64,000 nt of DNA, taken from NCBI GenBank assembly GCA_003116975.1, contig BGKB01000003.1:248001-312000 (forward strand), given 5' to 3'. This document shows positions 29,976 through 39,772 of the stretch, one piece after another. This DNA is from Aurantiochytrium sp. KH105. Its lineage: Eukaryota > Sar > Bigyra > Thraustochytrida > Thraustochytriidae. Under the pieces are notes generated by a model that saw only the letters and a list, made by a program, of their open reading frames with translations, made no database searches and was not told the DNA's origin. Both the position numbers and the translations under genes were made by a program. The number at the start of each line of letters is the position of its first letter. Position 1 is the stretch's first letter.

Positions 29976-30878
29976 ATGCGTCTGATCGAGTCGGGCGCCA
30001 CAGCCCATGTCTACCGCGCGACGAACTGGGAAGGGGCTGACGACCTTGGCTTTCTCGAGGGCGACTTTGCCGTCAAGGTGCTCCGCGACGACTGCGAGCA
30101 CGCGCGAGACGAGGCCGCACGCGAACTGCGCGCGCTCAATCGCCTTGCGAATCTCGGTGACGAACGCAAGTTCATCGTAGACTTTGTCTTTGCCGACAAG
30201 CTCGCGCAAGACTCGCTGCACATCTTCGGGCTCGAATTCTGCAAAGGAGGTGACCTGTTCCGGCTCTTAGGTTACGCCCCGCTCACAGAGCATGATACAA
30301 AGCACTATGCAGCCGAACTTGCCAGCGCGCTTGGCTGCATGCGCAAGGCCAACGTCCTTCATGGCGATCTTAAACCCGAAAATATCGGACTCACCGCATC
30401 AGGTCATCTTCGTGTTTTTGACTTTGGCACGGCGCAGATTCTCGAAAATGACAACTCTGTAAAGCATAGCGCAGGCACCCTCTTGTACGCGAGTCCGGAG
30501 GCGCTTCTACGCCAGGAATGCGCTTACGCCGCCGACTGGTGGGCTCTTGGCGTGATAGTCTTCGACATGCTCATGGGCCAACACGCTTTTGAGGCAGACT
30601 CGTCGGACGAAACGGTTGACAACATTTTACACTTGCGCTACGCCTGGCCTGCAAATCCACGACGCAGCGCGTCTGCCATGGATTTTGTGGAATGCTTGCT
30701 TGTGGTGAATCAGCATTTCCGCATGCAGACTTTGCATGACTGCATCGAGCATCCCTTCATGAGCGACGTTAATTTCACAGAGGTGACGCAAGAGTCTTGG
30801 CTCCCGCTCAAGTTCAACTTCGCCAAATTCGATCAAGAGCGTCTTGCACAGGGTCATACCCAGCAAAAAAAAAATTAA
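29976..30878 (+). CDS. Divergent protein kinase, paralogue A
   Basis: A 300-residue protein kinase consisting of little more than the catalytic domain, starting directly at the glycine-rich loop region (LIESGATAHVYRAT). The loop is degenerate with one clear Gly. The ATP-anchoring Lys34 sits in DFAVKVLRDD. The catalytic loop reads HGDLKPEN at 129-136, with Gly replacing Arg of HRD, so activation is unlikely to need the usual phospho-loop contact. DFG is intact at 149-151, and the activation segment ends YASPE at 171-175. The sequence AYAADWWALGVIVFDML resembles AGC kinases (RSK, PKA type), as does the C-terminal FxxVNF segment. It looks catalytically competent. It shares this short format, HGD and SPE with the gene at 32473-33420. 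The substrate is unknown. The start follows a long CAAG tract. Confidence 0.88.
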   Translation: MRLIESGATAHVYRATNWEGADDLGFLEGDFAVKVLRDDCEHARDEAARELRALNRLANLGDERKFIVDFVFADKLAQDSLHIFGLEFCKGGDLFRLLGYAPLTEHDTKHYAAELASALGCMRKANVLHGDLKPENIGLTASGHLRVFDFGTAQILENDNSVKHSAGTLLYASPEALLRQECAYAADWWALGVIVFDMLMGQHAFEADSSDETVDNILHLRYAWPANPRRSASAMDFVECLLVVNQHFRMQTLHDCIEHPFMSDVNFTEVTQESWLPLKFNFAKFDQERLAQGHTQQKKN

Positions 30879-32472
30879 GCCTTCTCTACTTCTCCAATGT
30901 TCGCGATAATGTAGAGCGAGTGAGCGGGGCGGGGCAATGAATTCTCGGGACAGCATAGCTGCAGATACTCTGCGCTCTAACAACACACCATTTTGGCCTT
31001 TTTGTTTCGTACACATCGCGAAACGCCTACTTGATGCTTGCAAATCTATGCGAAAGCAGACAACGTTTTCTCCTCTTATAAAAAAGTCTTGGCAAGCCGA
31101 GTCGTCTCATGCCCTCCCATCAACCATTGACGCGGTATAACAACACCGCGCTCTCCTACCCTGTCATGGCTTTTGCCATTTGTGAAAAAGAGGCTGATCG
31201 ACACCCCCGATCAGGCAGCGTGTCGAACTCTGCAGCCTTTCTACGACAGTTGTCCCACTCAGCCGCTAGCTTTTCATCGTAGTCTGGAGAAGAGTCAGCC
31301 CTTCTGCCCAACCTACAATTTCCTTTTTCCCAGCGTGCTACTTTCTGTCTGCGCAGAAAGAAAGCGGCGCCTCCTCGGTCCATTGACCCCCGGGAGCCCG
31401 GCCCTCAGACCAACCAACGGACGAATGATGACGCTCATTGAGGTACAAACGGCCGCACGAGACCGGGGCCTGTTTAAGGCCCGCATGCGTGCGTCTAAAG
31501 ATCTCGGACACAACCGCAAGCCATTCTTTCCATTGCTGAGGTATAAGAGGCCTGGCGGCGAGTGGAAGCTTGACATTGCAGGCCTCCCGGAAATCGCGAA
31601 TCTACGACTGTGGGGAAAAGCTAACCGCTATTCGGTGTGGGGTGGGTGTGGTATGGGGCCAAATTTATTTCACTGTGTGTAGGGCATATTTCCCCAGTGC
31701 AGAGTCAGTTGTGTAGCAACGGCCGGCAGGGCAATAAAATCGACGCAGCTTGAGCCTGCTTCGCCAGGCATTCCGTTTCGTCCCCGATCGCCCCGGGACC
31801 GGCACAAAGCCCCTGGCGATTTGTATTGAACAAGGACGCGAAGCCGGGTGAGACCGATCAGCATGCTGGAGAGAGACGCACGACAGACATGTAGACAACA
31901 GCTTTTTGCTGCGGGATCTCACTGGCATGAGCCATTGCATTTCGCGTCCGCTTCATGTTGTAGCGCACGGATGACAAGATGGTGCGATGCATGCGTTCTT
32001 GCAGACTTCATCGCCGCTGCCAGCAGTGGTCGCGAGAGATCGGTTTTCTGTTTGTACTTTTCTCCTTGCGATGCGGGGACGCCGCGAGCCGAGGCCGGCT
32101 GACCGGGGGCAACGAAGATGGACTCCGTGCCAGTTGAAGAATCAGTCGTAGCGTACGCTAGATATTTCGCTAGCCGGTGTCGGTGTTATCACACCCGGAC
32201 AGACACCTAGCGGAGACTGGAGTTCCGGCGTACGATGTGCGATGCCCGAACGGTGCCCTCCAGCCCCTTCCCGTGCTGCCCCTTCGCTCCGCGTCAGCGA
32301 CTACGCGACGAGCACAACTTTATTTCGTCTCGATCGCCAGGGGAACAAATCGACAATCCAGTGAGCAAGGGGAGCCCAAGCTGCAAGCAAAGCAAGGTCA
32401 TAAGAGATACAACGCGGAAAGAACGCTCTTCACAAAGGGACTTGTGTAAGATAAACCCCTGGAAGTCCAAAG
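30879..32472. other. 1.6 kb spacer between the paired kinases
   Basis: No gene can be supported. A plus-strand frame at 31173-31682 (169 residues) has a fairly protein-like C-terminal half from MMTLIEVQTAARDRG at 31425, but no motif and no supporting context. An AATAAA occurs near 31732. I saw no tRNA-like cloverleaf. Confidence 0.4.
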
Positions 32473-33420
32473 ATGATACATCTATTGCAGCAAGGGCCAA
32501 CGACGCACATCTACCTCTCCTCGGGCACCGAGGCGAACCATCAAGATGCAGCTGAAATCAATTTTGCGAACGATCCTTCCACGAGTGAGACCAGCTTTTA
32601 TAGTATGGGCCAATCGAGCAACGGCGTTGTTCTAAAAGTTTTTCGACCAGACGCGCCAAACGCCCATTCCAAGGCCATTACAGAAATCGACACTCTGCGT
32701 CGTCTGCAGGAATCGAGCACGATTCCGAGATGCCCTTTTGTCATTGCTTTGTACTTTGTGCGAGAATCCAGCTCAACACCACCATCTCTACCTATTCTTG
32801 GGCTGGAACACTGCGCGCGAGGGGATCTCGTGACTCTGTGCTACGAGGAGGACTTTGTTTTCGAGGATGTCCCTTTCTTCGCCGCTGAGCTCGTTCTGGC
32901 TCTTGACCACCTCCGCAAGCACAACGTCCTCCACGGCGACATAAATCCCGAAAACATTGGTGTCACTGGCGATGGTCATCTCCGCCTTCTTGACTTTAAA
33001 TTTGCCAAGGTACTCGGAGATCAAACCGCAGTGGTGCATGAGGCAGGGACTCTTGCATACACTAGTCCAGAGGTGCTGACTCGTGTACCTTGCACTCGCG
33101 CAGCAGACTGGTGGAGCCTTGGTGTCGTACTCTTTGAACTTCTCTTTCGCAGACCTGCATTTCTCGAAAACACAGAAGAGGAGACAATGAATCGCATCAT
33201 GCTTCATGGTCCGAAATGGCCAAGCTCGAGCGAGTTTTTGACCGACGATCACGCCTCGCAAATACTTGAAAGTCTATTTGCCCACAATCCAGAGCAGCGA
33301 CTTTGCTCTGCACAATCTTGTCAAGACTTATCATTTTTCAGCGGCGTCAATTGGGAGCAAGTTGCTGCCCAAGACTGGCAACCACAAACTTTGGCCCTGC
33401 CATTAGAAATTTGGGATTAA
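32473..33420 (+). CDS. Divergent protein kinase, paralogue B, with DFK in place of DFG
   Basis: A 315-residue kinase-fold protein paralogous to the gene at 29976-30878. It starts at an equivalent point (LLQQGPTTHIYL) and has an extra Ser/Asn-rich loop at about 18-48. Lys55 in VVLKVFRPD is the likely ATP-anchoring residue. The catalytic loop is HGDINPEN at 154-161, and the usual DLKPEN Lys is Asn. The metal-binding motif is DFK at 174-176, with Lys replacing Gly. The activation segment ends YTSPE at 196-200 and is followed by RAADWWSLGVVLFELL. The catalytic Asp156 and Asp174 remain, so residual activity is possible, but loss of Gly and of the catalytic-loop Lys suggests a pseudokinase or a highly specialised enzyme. 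Pairing with a more canonical paralogue 1.6 kb upstream would suit a regulatory partner, which is inference. Confidence 0.87.
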   Translation: MIHLLQQGPTTHIYLSSGTEANHQDAAEINFANDPSTSETSFYSMGQSSNGVVLKVFRPDAPNAHSKAITEIDTLRRLQESSTIPRCPFVIALYFVRESSSTPPSLPILGLEHCARGDLVTLCYEEDFVFEDVPFFAAELVLALDHLRKHNVLHGDINPENIGVTGDGHLRLLDFKFAKVLGDQTAVVHEAGTLAYTSPEVLTRVPCTRAADWWSLGVVLFELLFRRPAFLENTEEETMNRIMLHGPKWPSSSEFLTDDHASQILESLFAHNPEQRLCSAQSCQDLSFFSGVNWEQVAAQDWQPQTLALPLEIWD

Positions 33421-33720
33421 TTTTTAAGTTGACTTTTTGGCGTGTAGGCCTAATACCGTTTCCTTTGCACTCGTGATGTCGCTTCCTTCGTGCCGATGAG
33501 GCTGTTCTCTTTGCGCTTGTACTCTTGCGCTCCGCCTTTCCCTTTAAGGCGTCGCTTCGAGTTGCACATAGTGATGACCATAACCAACTGGAAAGAATCT
33601 CAGCACCTTGCAAACCTGGAACTGGCACCACGAAGCTACTCTACGAGGCACGCGCTTGGGCAAAGAGATCCTTGGTAGAGGGAAGAGCTCGCACGCGCGA
33701 GCGCGCGCGCGCGCGCACGC
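33421..33720. other. Intergenic spacer ending in alternating GC tract
   Basis: Nothing coding is supported. The last 30 bases before the lipase start are an alternating purine-pyrimidine GCGCGC tract (about 33700-33720), which could favour Z-DNA. Confidence 0.45.
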
Positions 33721-36243
33721 ATGCCAGCGCTACGTTTCTTGCGCAGGCAGTTCGCCTTTGGTGAAGACGACCTGCCTCTGCCATCTTGTCTCGGACTCGT
33801 TGCACGTCTTTTGCTCGTGACCACGCTTGCCGCAAGTGTCCTGGCGGTGCGCGGGCTTGATGCTTCGAGCGCGGAATTGCCAGCTTGCACGTCCGACGAG
33901 GATGGAGTAGAAAAGGTCGCAGATCTCAAAACACTAGCATACGTCTTGGGCGCAGTGCTTCTTGTTACGACACTCGTCTTGCTCCTCGTGTTTTTTCACT
34001 CGCTTCGAGGGACCATTGTCGACGCAGAAGATCGCGCGCTTGTGTCTCCTCTTTTGCGCGCCGTTTTCGTCCTCGTTGCGATCGAAGGCCTCGTTGCCCT
34101 GGTGGGGATCAGCCCTTCCTTTCGGGTTGCACCCGAAGGATGCGATGGCGTGCCCGACAGCGACATGCGCTTGGCGTTTGTTGCCGTCAGGGCTGCTGTA
34201 TGCACAGTCTGGATCATGTCAGTCTTCTTTTTCACCTGTGGCTTTCTCACAGTCTCCAACAAGCGCGTTCACTATTCGTACCATCAGGCCAGTCGACCTT
34301 TGCGAGGGCTTCATGGCGTGGGCGAATCTTCCGGAGACAGACTCGCGGACGATGCTGATCTCGAAGACCAGGGCGCTTACTATGTTGATGTCGAGCACGC
34401 GACGGATTCCGATGGCATGTCGATGTCAGTTACGCGTCTCGATTGGGAGCGAAGGTGTCGTCGATGGTGCAAGTGTTTTCAAATTCTCACGTGCAACATT
34501 TTTGGCAGCTCGTACCATGAGGTAACCGATGAAACGTACCGCGATGTCGCCAATGTCATGGCGCGATTTTTCAAAGGCATGGACGTTGTGCCATCGGACC
34601 TCATTGCCGCATTATGTCTTTTGCGAGCAGAGCAACGCAGCAAAGAGAAAGCGGCAGTTAATGCTATTGTCGCCTCAGAGTCCTCGGGTCGAATCGCGCG
34701 TGACGAGCTCGAGCGTGAACTTACCCAGAATCAGGATCTTGAGCATGAACAATCTGTGCACGATTGGCTCTGGTCGGCCAAAAACATTAACTACAAGGCG
34801 CGAACGCTGCTTCGGGTACAGCATATTAGTGAGTCGCGACTCGCCGTTGATGCCGAGGCTCGCAGCATGCTCGCGGAAGCCAATCACTTTGCTCCATACA
34901 TGCTCGCCATCTATGGTAAACTCCTCTACACGTACATGAACATCGTCACGGGACCATGCCAGCTTCTATGCGGCGAGCCGTGCAGAAACTGTCTCAGCAT
35001 GGCTGCCATCAAGACGTCTCGATCAAGTGGCGGTGGTTCAGGAGACGGTGACCTCAATCGCCCGGCGCTTCGCGCGCGTAGCTTTTCGCACAACATGCTC
35101 GATGACGACTGTTGCAGTCTTAATTATTCTGCGCTACTTCGCAGCACGGCAGGCAGCCGCAAACCCGTCTTTGTCTTTGCAAGTTTTGGGAACCGTCCGC
35201 ACTTTCTACCATATTCCATTGGCGTTGACGAGGAGTCTCAAACTGTAGTTCTCGCTGTGCGAGGCACTCTTTCAGCTTCCGACATGCTCGTCGATGCCGT
35301 GGTCATTCCCAAGTCTCTCCAATCTACCGCGCAGCGCTGGGGATTCACGGATCTAATTCGAAACGAGTCGTATGCGCATTCGGGCATGCTTCTTACTGCC
35401 GAGAATCTCCGCAAAGATATTGAAGATCGCGGTATCTTACACGCGCTTTTGCTTGGAGCCACCTCGCCAAATGCATCGTACGGCTCTTTTGAGCAAGAAG
35501 CAGAGGGTGAAGAGCGACCTTCGGCAGCCTTCAACGTGGACAGCTTTGCAGATTTGCCCGACTGTCGCGGATACAAACTCAAAGTAGTAGGCCACAGCCT
35601 CGGCGCTGGCGTGGCATCGATTCTTTCGCTCATGCTCAAGGACGCTTTTCCTGGGCTCAGCTGTCTCGCTTACTCGCCACCAGGATGCGTATTTGACTAT
35701 GAGCTGGCATGTCGCTCCGAAGCGTGGATCAGTAGTATTTTCGTCGGAAGTGACCTCATTCCGCACTCCTCTTGGCGGTCGCTCATGCGACTCCGAGCAC
35801 AAATGATGGAAATGCTGCGTCGTAGCAAGGTCAACAAGACCAAGGCTATCCGATCTGCTTTTCTCGACACTCCCGCTCAGGATCTTTTGTACCCGGAAGA
35901 CGGCGTGCCCGATACATTTGCGCGTCGTCAACTCGCACTTCGCATTGAGCAGCTTCGCAAACAAGCCGAGGGTTCGGACTTTCTCAACCGAACCCCAATG
36001 TTTTGTCCCGGTAAACTTCTTCACGTGATGCGAATTGACACCTTCAAGGATGGAACTTGCTCCTCGCACGATGAGTTTCTCCCGGTCTGGGTCCGCGATC
36101 GTCGCTCTTTGCACGAGTTCGACCTCAGTTCTTCAACGAGGATGGCACTCGATCATTTCCCAGATGTTAGCGCTTCCATTATTGATCGCGTTGCAAAAGA
36201 GTTTGCCTCTTTGGATGACCGCTTTCAAGGTTTCCACGTGTAA
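33721..36243 (+). CDS. sn-1-specific diacylglycerol lipase-like membrane enzyme
   Basis: An 840-residue protein with the layout of animal diacylglycerol lipases, which release the sn-1 acyl chain of diacylglycerol to give 2-acylglycerol. Four predicted membrane helices lie at about 24-44, 70-93, 107-129 and 150-177. WERRCRRWCKCFQ at 242-254 leads into the conserved DVANVMARFF...DVVPSDLIAALCLL segment at about 275-301. The lipase core has VRGTLSASD at 513-521 and the nucleophile elbow GHSLGAG at 624-630 (Ser626). The likely acid is Asp678 (VGSDLIPH) and the likely catalytic His lies in MALDHFPD near 808. The triad appears complete. An in-frame TAG 45 bases upstream supports the start. The long loop at 430-480 is low complexity. 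The product should sit in the plasma or an internal membrane. Confidence 0.88.
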   Translation: MPALRFLRRQFAFGEDDLPLPSCLGLVARLLLVTTLAASVLAVRGLDASSAELPACTSDEDGVEKVADLKTLAYVLGAVLLVTTLVLLLVFFHSLRGTIVDAEDRALVSPLLRAVFVLVAIEGLVALVGISPSFRVAPEGCDGVPDSDMRLAFVAVRAAVCTVWIMSVFFFTCGFLTVSNKRVHYSYHQASRPLRGLHGVGESSGDRLADDADLEDQGAYYVDVEHATDSDGMSMSVTRLDWERRCRRWCKCFQILTCNIFGSSYHEVTDETYRDVANVMARFFKGMDVVPSDLIAALCLLRAEQRSKEKAAVNAIVASESSGRIARDELERELTQNQDLEHEQSVHDWLWSAKNINYKARTLLRVQHISESRLAVDAEARSMLAEANHFAPYMLAIYGKLLYTYMNIVTGPCQLLCGEPCRNCLSMAAIKTSRSSGGGSGDGDLNRPALRARSFSHNMLDDDCCSLNYSALLRSTAGSRKPVFVFASFGNRPHFLPYSIGVDEESQTVVLAVRGTLSASDMLVDAVVIPKSLQSTAQRWGFTDLIRNESYAHSGMLLTAENLRKDIEDRGILHALLLGATSPNASYGSFEQEAEGEERPSAAFNVDSFADLPDCRGYKLKVVGHSLGAGVASILSLMLKDAFPGLSCLAYSPPGCVFDYELACRSEAWISSIFVGSDLIPHSSWRSLMRLRAQMMEMLRRSKVNKTKAIRSAFLDTPAQDLLYPEDGVPDTFARRQLALRIEQLRKQAEGSDFLNRTPMFCPGKLLHVMRIDTFKDGTCSSHDEFLPVWVRDRRSLHEFDLSSSTRMALDHFPDVSASIIDRVAKEFASLDDRFQGFHV

Positions 36244-37059
36244 AATTCTCGTAGGACGAATTCTGTTGGCAACCTTCAATCATTTTCTATTGTAATAGCA
36301 CCAATCGGGATCGTATCACCTGGCGACGGCTGAAAACTCTGGTCACGAATGCGTGTACCTGGGCTTCAGTTCGCGAAAGAGTGCACATCTCATCCTCAAT
36401 GCTCTTTCACGGCTCGCATCGCTTTCTAAAGTCTCGCGGGAAACCCGATAGTTTCATTGCAAATTTCTCGCGAGAGCTCAGCAATGTTTCTCACAAGAGC
36501 TCTGGCGATGTTGCGCAAGAAGAAAAGAGTTCAAGCAAGAGCTCATTTTATCTTGTGCAATGAGGATTTGCTACCAGGACTCACTGTCAACAACGGAAAC
36601 TATCTGAAAAATCCTCCCCAATTGTTACCGGGCTTTTTGCCATACTTCGACGTAGCGAAGAGTGCTTGTCTGTCGATCATCAGAGCAATGACCCTTGTCA
36701 TCGCTTGGACTCCCTTTCGGCTATTTCGAGCGCCATAAGAACCAACAGCTCAGCTTCGCAATTTGCCACTCACCGCAATCGCCTCGCCGACTCCACGCTC
36801 TTTTGCCCGCTGGGCGCCCTCGCATTACCCAAGGAAGCTAACAATCGGGCCAAAGCTCGAGGGCCAAAGCTCGAGGGCCAAAGCTCGCAAAAGATACCTA
36901 CTACATACGGACATACGAGGAACTCGCTCGAACGGCAGAGACGCAGGGCGTCTGCGCGACGGGCCAAACTTCGGATCGCGAGGTAACTGTCCGCTCAGAG
37001 CGGCCCGCGGCTACCGCTCCCTGAGCTGAGCGGAGGACACGGACAAGCTGAGTCGAACA
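36244..37059. other. Intergenic spacer with a 14 bp triple repeat
   Basis: About 815 bases, no gene supported. Frames at 36381-36563 and 36457-36738 have no motif. The 14 bp repeat at 36847-36888 is the only structure that stands out. Confidence 0.45.
36847..36888. repeat. 14 bp tandem repeat, three units
   Basis: GGGCCAAAGCTCGA occurs at 36847 and 36861, and GGGCCAAAGCTCGC at 36875. It lies about 170 bases before the next start codon. Confidence 0.95.
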
Positions 37060-38892
37060 ATGTCCACGGCCTACGTCGTGCTGGTCGCGGGATGCTTTGA
37101 CCTTTTGCACTCGGGCCACGTTGCGTTTGTGAGAGACGCACGCGCGCAGGCCAAAGCAGCAAGCCAAGGGCGTGAGGTGCGTCTCGTCGTGAGTGTTGCA
37201 GACGACGCTACGGCGCGGGAGAAAAATCATGGCATCGATCCTTCGTACCCCGCGGAAGAACGCCTCTTTTTCGTGCAGAACCTGCGCGACGTTGACGAAG
37301 CCATGATCAGCGCCGGAACTGGCAAGTCCTTCTTCGTGCACGACATCGAGTCCCTTGCACCGGACATGTACCTTACAAACGATGAGGAGGATTCTCAGGA
37401 AGGCAGTGCTGCTGCAACACGCGTTGGCGCACGCTATGTCAAGGCCCAGAGAATTCCTTTGCCAGGTCTTACGGCGCGAAGCACAACGTCAATCCGTGCA
37501 ATGCTCCGAAACAAGGGTGTGCCGGATCCTAACCGTGAGCCCGACCGCGGCAGTCACTCGGCGGACGTAGTCGTGCTTGAAGCAAGCACGAAGCCGAAGC
37601 TTGCGCCCCCCCGGCCGGAAGGCTCCAAGCCGGTTGTCTTCGTCTCTGGCTGTTACGATTTTTTGCACACGGGTCATGTTGCCTTTTTCAACAGCGCGGC
37701 TGCCCTCGGAGACTTATACGTCAGCATCGGCAGCGATGCAAACATCCTCCTGCTGAAAAAACATCAGGCAATGTTTCCAGAACAGGAACGCCTGACAATG
37801 GTGAGCGCGGTTCGAAGCGTGACAGAAGCGCGAGTTTGTCGCGGTAGCGGGATGCTCGACTTCGAAGCGGACCTAGATCTCGTCAAGCCAGACATCTTCT
37901 TTGTCAATGAGGATGGTCATCGCGAGAGCAAGGAGCAAGCATGCGCGAAGCGCGGAATTAAGTACATGGTAGGCAAACGCGAGCCGGAAGGAGGCTTGGA
38001 GGCACGTAGCTCTACAGATTTGAAGAAATCGCTCGCGCGCCAGGGTTCAAGCAAGATCGACTTTTCGACCGCTTCGGCTGCTGGCCTCTCGCGCGAGGAC
38101 TGGGAGGATTTGAACGGGTTCCCGTGGCGCATTTGTCTTGCGGGAGGGTGGCTCGATCAGCCATGGGTGTCCTCGGTGCTTCCAGGGTCCGTTATTGTCG
38201 TCAACGTTATGCCGCATCTTGCGTTCAAGACGAGATCAGGTTTGGCAACGAGCACGCGTCAGGTGGGCATTCGTCTTTGGGGTCCGCAGGGCCCGCCTTC
38301 GGACGTTCCTCCTCTCGAGCTCGCGCATTTTCTCTTTGGCGCCGAGAATCCTCCGGGCAGCAAGTACATTGCAGGCTCGCAAGATGCGATTGGACTTATG
38401 CTTCCTGGTATAAGCCGCCTCGACTACGATGGCGGATTCTGGCCCCATTCCGTATCGCAATGCATCGACCGTCAGGATACGACAGACTGGCTACAGCGCG
38501 TGCTCTGGTTAGTCCCGCTTCCGTCGCGCCCAGCAGGATATGACCCCCTCGAGATCAAGGATCTCTCCAAAGAGAATGTAGCGCTGCTCGCTGACGCAAG
38601 TTCCCGTGCATGGGCTGCCATCGAGGCGCACGATGCGCCGGGACTCGGCCAGGCGCTCTCCGACACTATGGTCGCCTGGAGTCGCTTGTTGCCCAACACT
38701 GTACCCCAACCCATGGCTGACGAGTGGTGCGCGCCATACCGAGACAAGCACCTTGGATGCTTATTCAGTGGCTGCGGCGGTGGATTTCTTCTCGTGATTT
38801 CCGACGGCGAGCCGGTGGACCGAGGCTTTCAAATTGAGATCAAAACCACGCATTGGCTCGACAACACATCAAAGAGCGCAGGAGAGACATGA
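37060..38892 (+). CDS. Tandem nucleotidyltransferase plus GHMP kinase-like fusion
   Basis: A 610-residue fusion of three recognisable modules. Module 1 (5-150) begins GCFDLLHSGH at 11-20, the cytidylyltransferase HxGH signature, and ends with ARSTTSIRAM at 139-148. Module 2 (190-330) repeats it with GCYDFLHTGH at 197-206, EQERLTMVSAVRSV and EARSSTDLKKS. Module 3 (355-600) has GHMP kinase hallmarks: WRICLAGGWLDQPW at 356-369, GSQDAIGLMLPG at 439-450 and FSGCGGGFLLVISDG at 569-583. Nucleotidyltransferase and GHMP kinase activities together suggest activation of a sugar or alcohol phosphate, comparable in logic to HldE or bifunctional fucokinase enzymes; two tandem transferase modules recall ethanolamine-phosphate cytidylyltransferase. 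The substrate cannot be read from sequence. The classic GHMP ATP loop PxxxGLGSS is not obvious, so the kinase module may be altered. Cytosolic, no membrane segment. Confidence 0.8.
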   Translation: MSTAYVVLVAGCFDLLHSGHVAFVRDARAQAKAASQGREVRLVVSVADDATAREKNHGIDPSYPAEERLFFVQNLRDVDEAMISAGTGKSFFVHDIESLAPDMYLTNDEEDSQEGSAAATRVGARYVKAQRIPLPGLTARSTTSIRAMLRNKGVPDPNREPDRGSHSADVVVLEASTKPKLAPPRPEGSKPVVFVSGCYDFLHTGHVAFFNSAAALGDLYVSIGSDANILLLKKHQAMFPEQERLTMVSAVRSVTEARVCRGSGMLDFEADLDLVKPDIFFVNEDGHRESKEQACAKRGIKYMVGKREPEGGLEARSSTDLKKSLARQGSSKIDFSTASAAGLSREDWEDLNGFPWRICLAGGWLDQPWVSSVLPGSVIVVNVMPHLAFKTRSGLATSTRQVGIRLWGPQGPPSDVPPLELAHFLFGAENPPGSKYIAGSQDAIGLMLPGISRLDYDGGFWPHSVSQCIDRQDTTDWLQRVLWLVPLPSRPAGYDPLEIKDLSKENVALLADASSRAWAAIEAHDAPGLGQALSDTMVAWSRLLPNTVPQPMADEWCAPYRDKHLGCLFSGCGGGFLLVISDGEPVDRGFQIEIKTTHWLDNTSKSAGET

Positions 38893-39772
38893 AGTAAAAG
38901 AAAGGATTGAATGAACAGACTTTGCCCTTGCGATCATCAACACATAGGCCTGCAGCTTATATGAACAACAGCGAAGGCGCTCCACCATCGCGACTTGCGC
39001 ATTCCTGATAATCCTCATGATGTGCTTACTTTGTTAGAGAGACTCCAAAAAAATAACCAGCAATCCGACGCTCTTTACGCTTTCGAAAAAATTGACAAGA
39101 CTCTCCTCACTCACAGCAAAATACTCTGGCACGATGGAGGAGAAAAACATATACGCAACAGCAGCTCCGTATAGCCTATCAACGTTCAGGTTCCCTGAAA
39201 GAAAGAACGACGTCGTTTGGGCAATACACAAGTGCACAAAGCCTCGACTGTGAGTTGTGTAAAACGACCACTTTCGTCCCAAACAGCAGAGTCGGTAGCA
39301 CAGATCCGTTGAATTCGAGGTGGCTCAGTAGGCTGTAGCGCTGTCGGTGGTCTGGCGCGCGACGGAGGAGTGTCGCGGCACTGCACATTATGCCGACAGG
39401 CGCGAGTCACGATCTGGCTGCTACGGCTACTCGTGCTTCAGAGGACGGCGTCAGGGGCCGGGTTTGGGCAACGTGTGTGCTGCTAGCGTACAAAGAGGTG
39501 GGCGGGGTAGCTCATTGAGTGGCAAGGACTGGCAAACGGGAAAGGCAAGTCTCTACTCGGGGCATGCCGCTGAGGCCGTCGTAAGACGTGGCCGATATAA
39601 CCCTGAGGCTGCGCCGCGCAGCCAGGAGAGGCAATCGGCATACCGGAGAGAGGCAGTCGCTACATTGCGACCACGCGTGGAGCTGGATAAAGCGTTGTTA
39701 CGCAAGAGGAAAGAAACATCAAGGCTCTTTCTCGAGTAGGCTGCGCGGCAGCCGTCGACGCGCGCGCTCGCG
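38893..39772. other. Intergenic spacer, no gene supported
   Basis: About 880 bases. A minus-strand frame at 39034-39282 would encode an 82-residue hydrophobic peptide (contains YGAAVAYMFFSSIVPEYF), but there is no motif or supporting upstream exon. The TKL kinase promoter must lie at the right end. Confidence 0.4.

Noticed and set aside
29403-30221. 272-codon minus-strand frame with a long Leu/Ala/Cys/Trp run resembling a membrane protein
   Set aside because: The apparent membrane segment is the translated CAAG/CAAC microsatellite, and the frame overlaps the real kinase on the other strand.
31173-31682. 169-codon frame in the spacer between kinases
   Set aside because: Partly protein-like composition but no motif, no homologue recognised and no splice support; left as spacer.
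33525-33680. Frame with an ISAPCKPGTGTTKLLYEAR segment resembling the glycine-loop start of the two upstream kinases
   Set aside because: The resemblance is limited to a few residues and no further kinase motif follows before the lipase gene.
39034-39282. 82-codon hydrophobic minus-strand frame
   Set aside because: No upstream exon or motif, and hydrophobic frames arise easily in AT-rich spacer.
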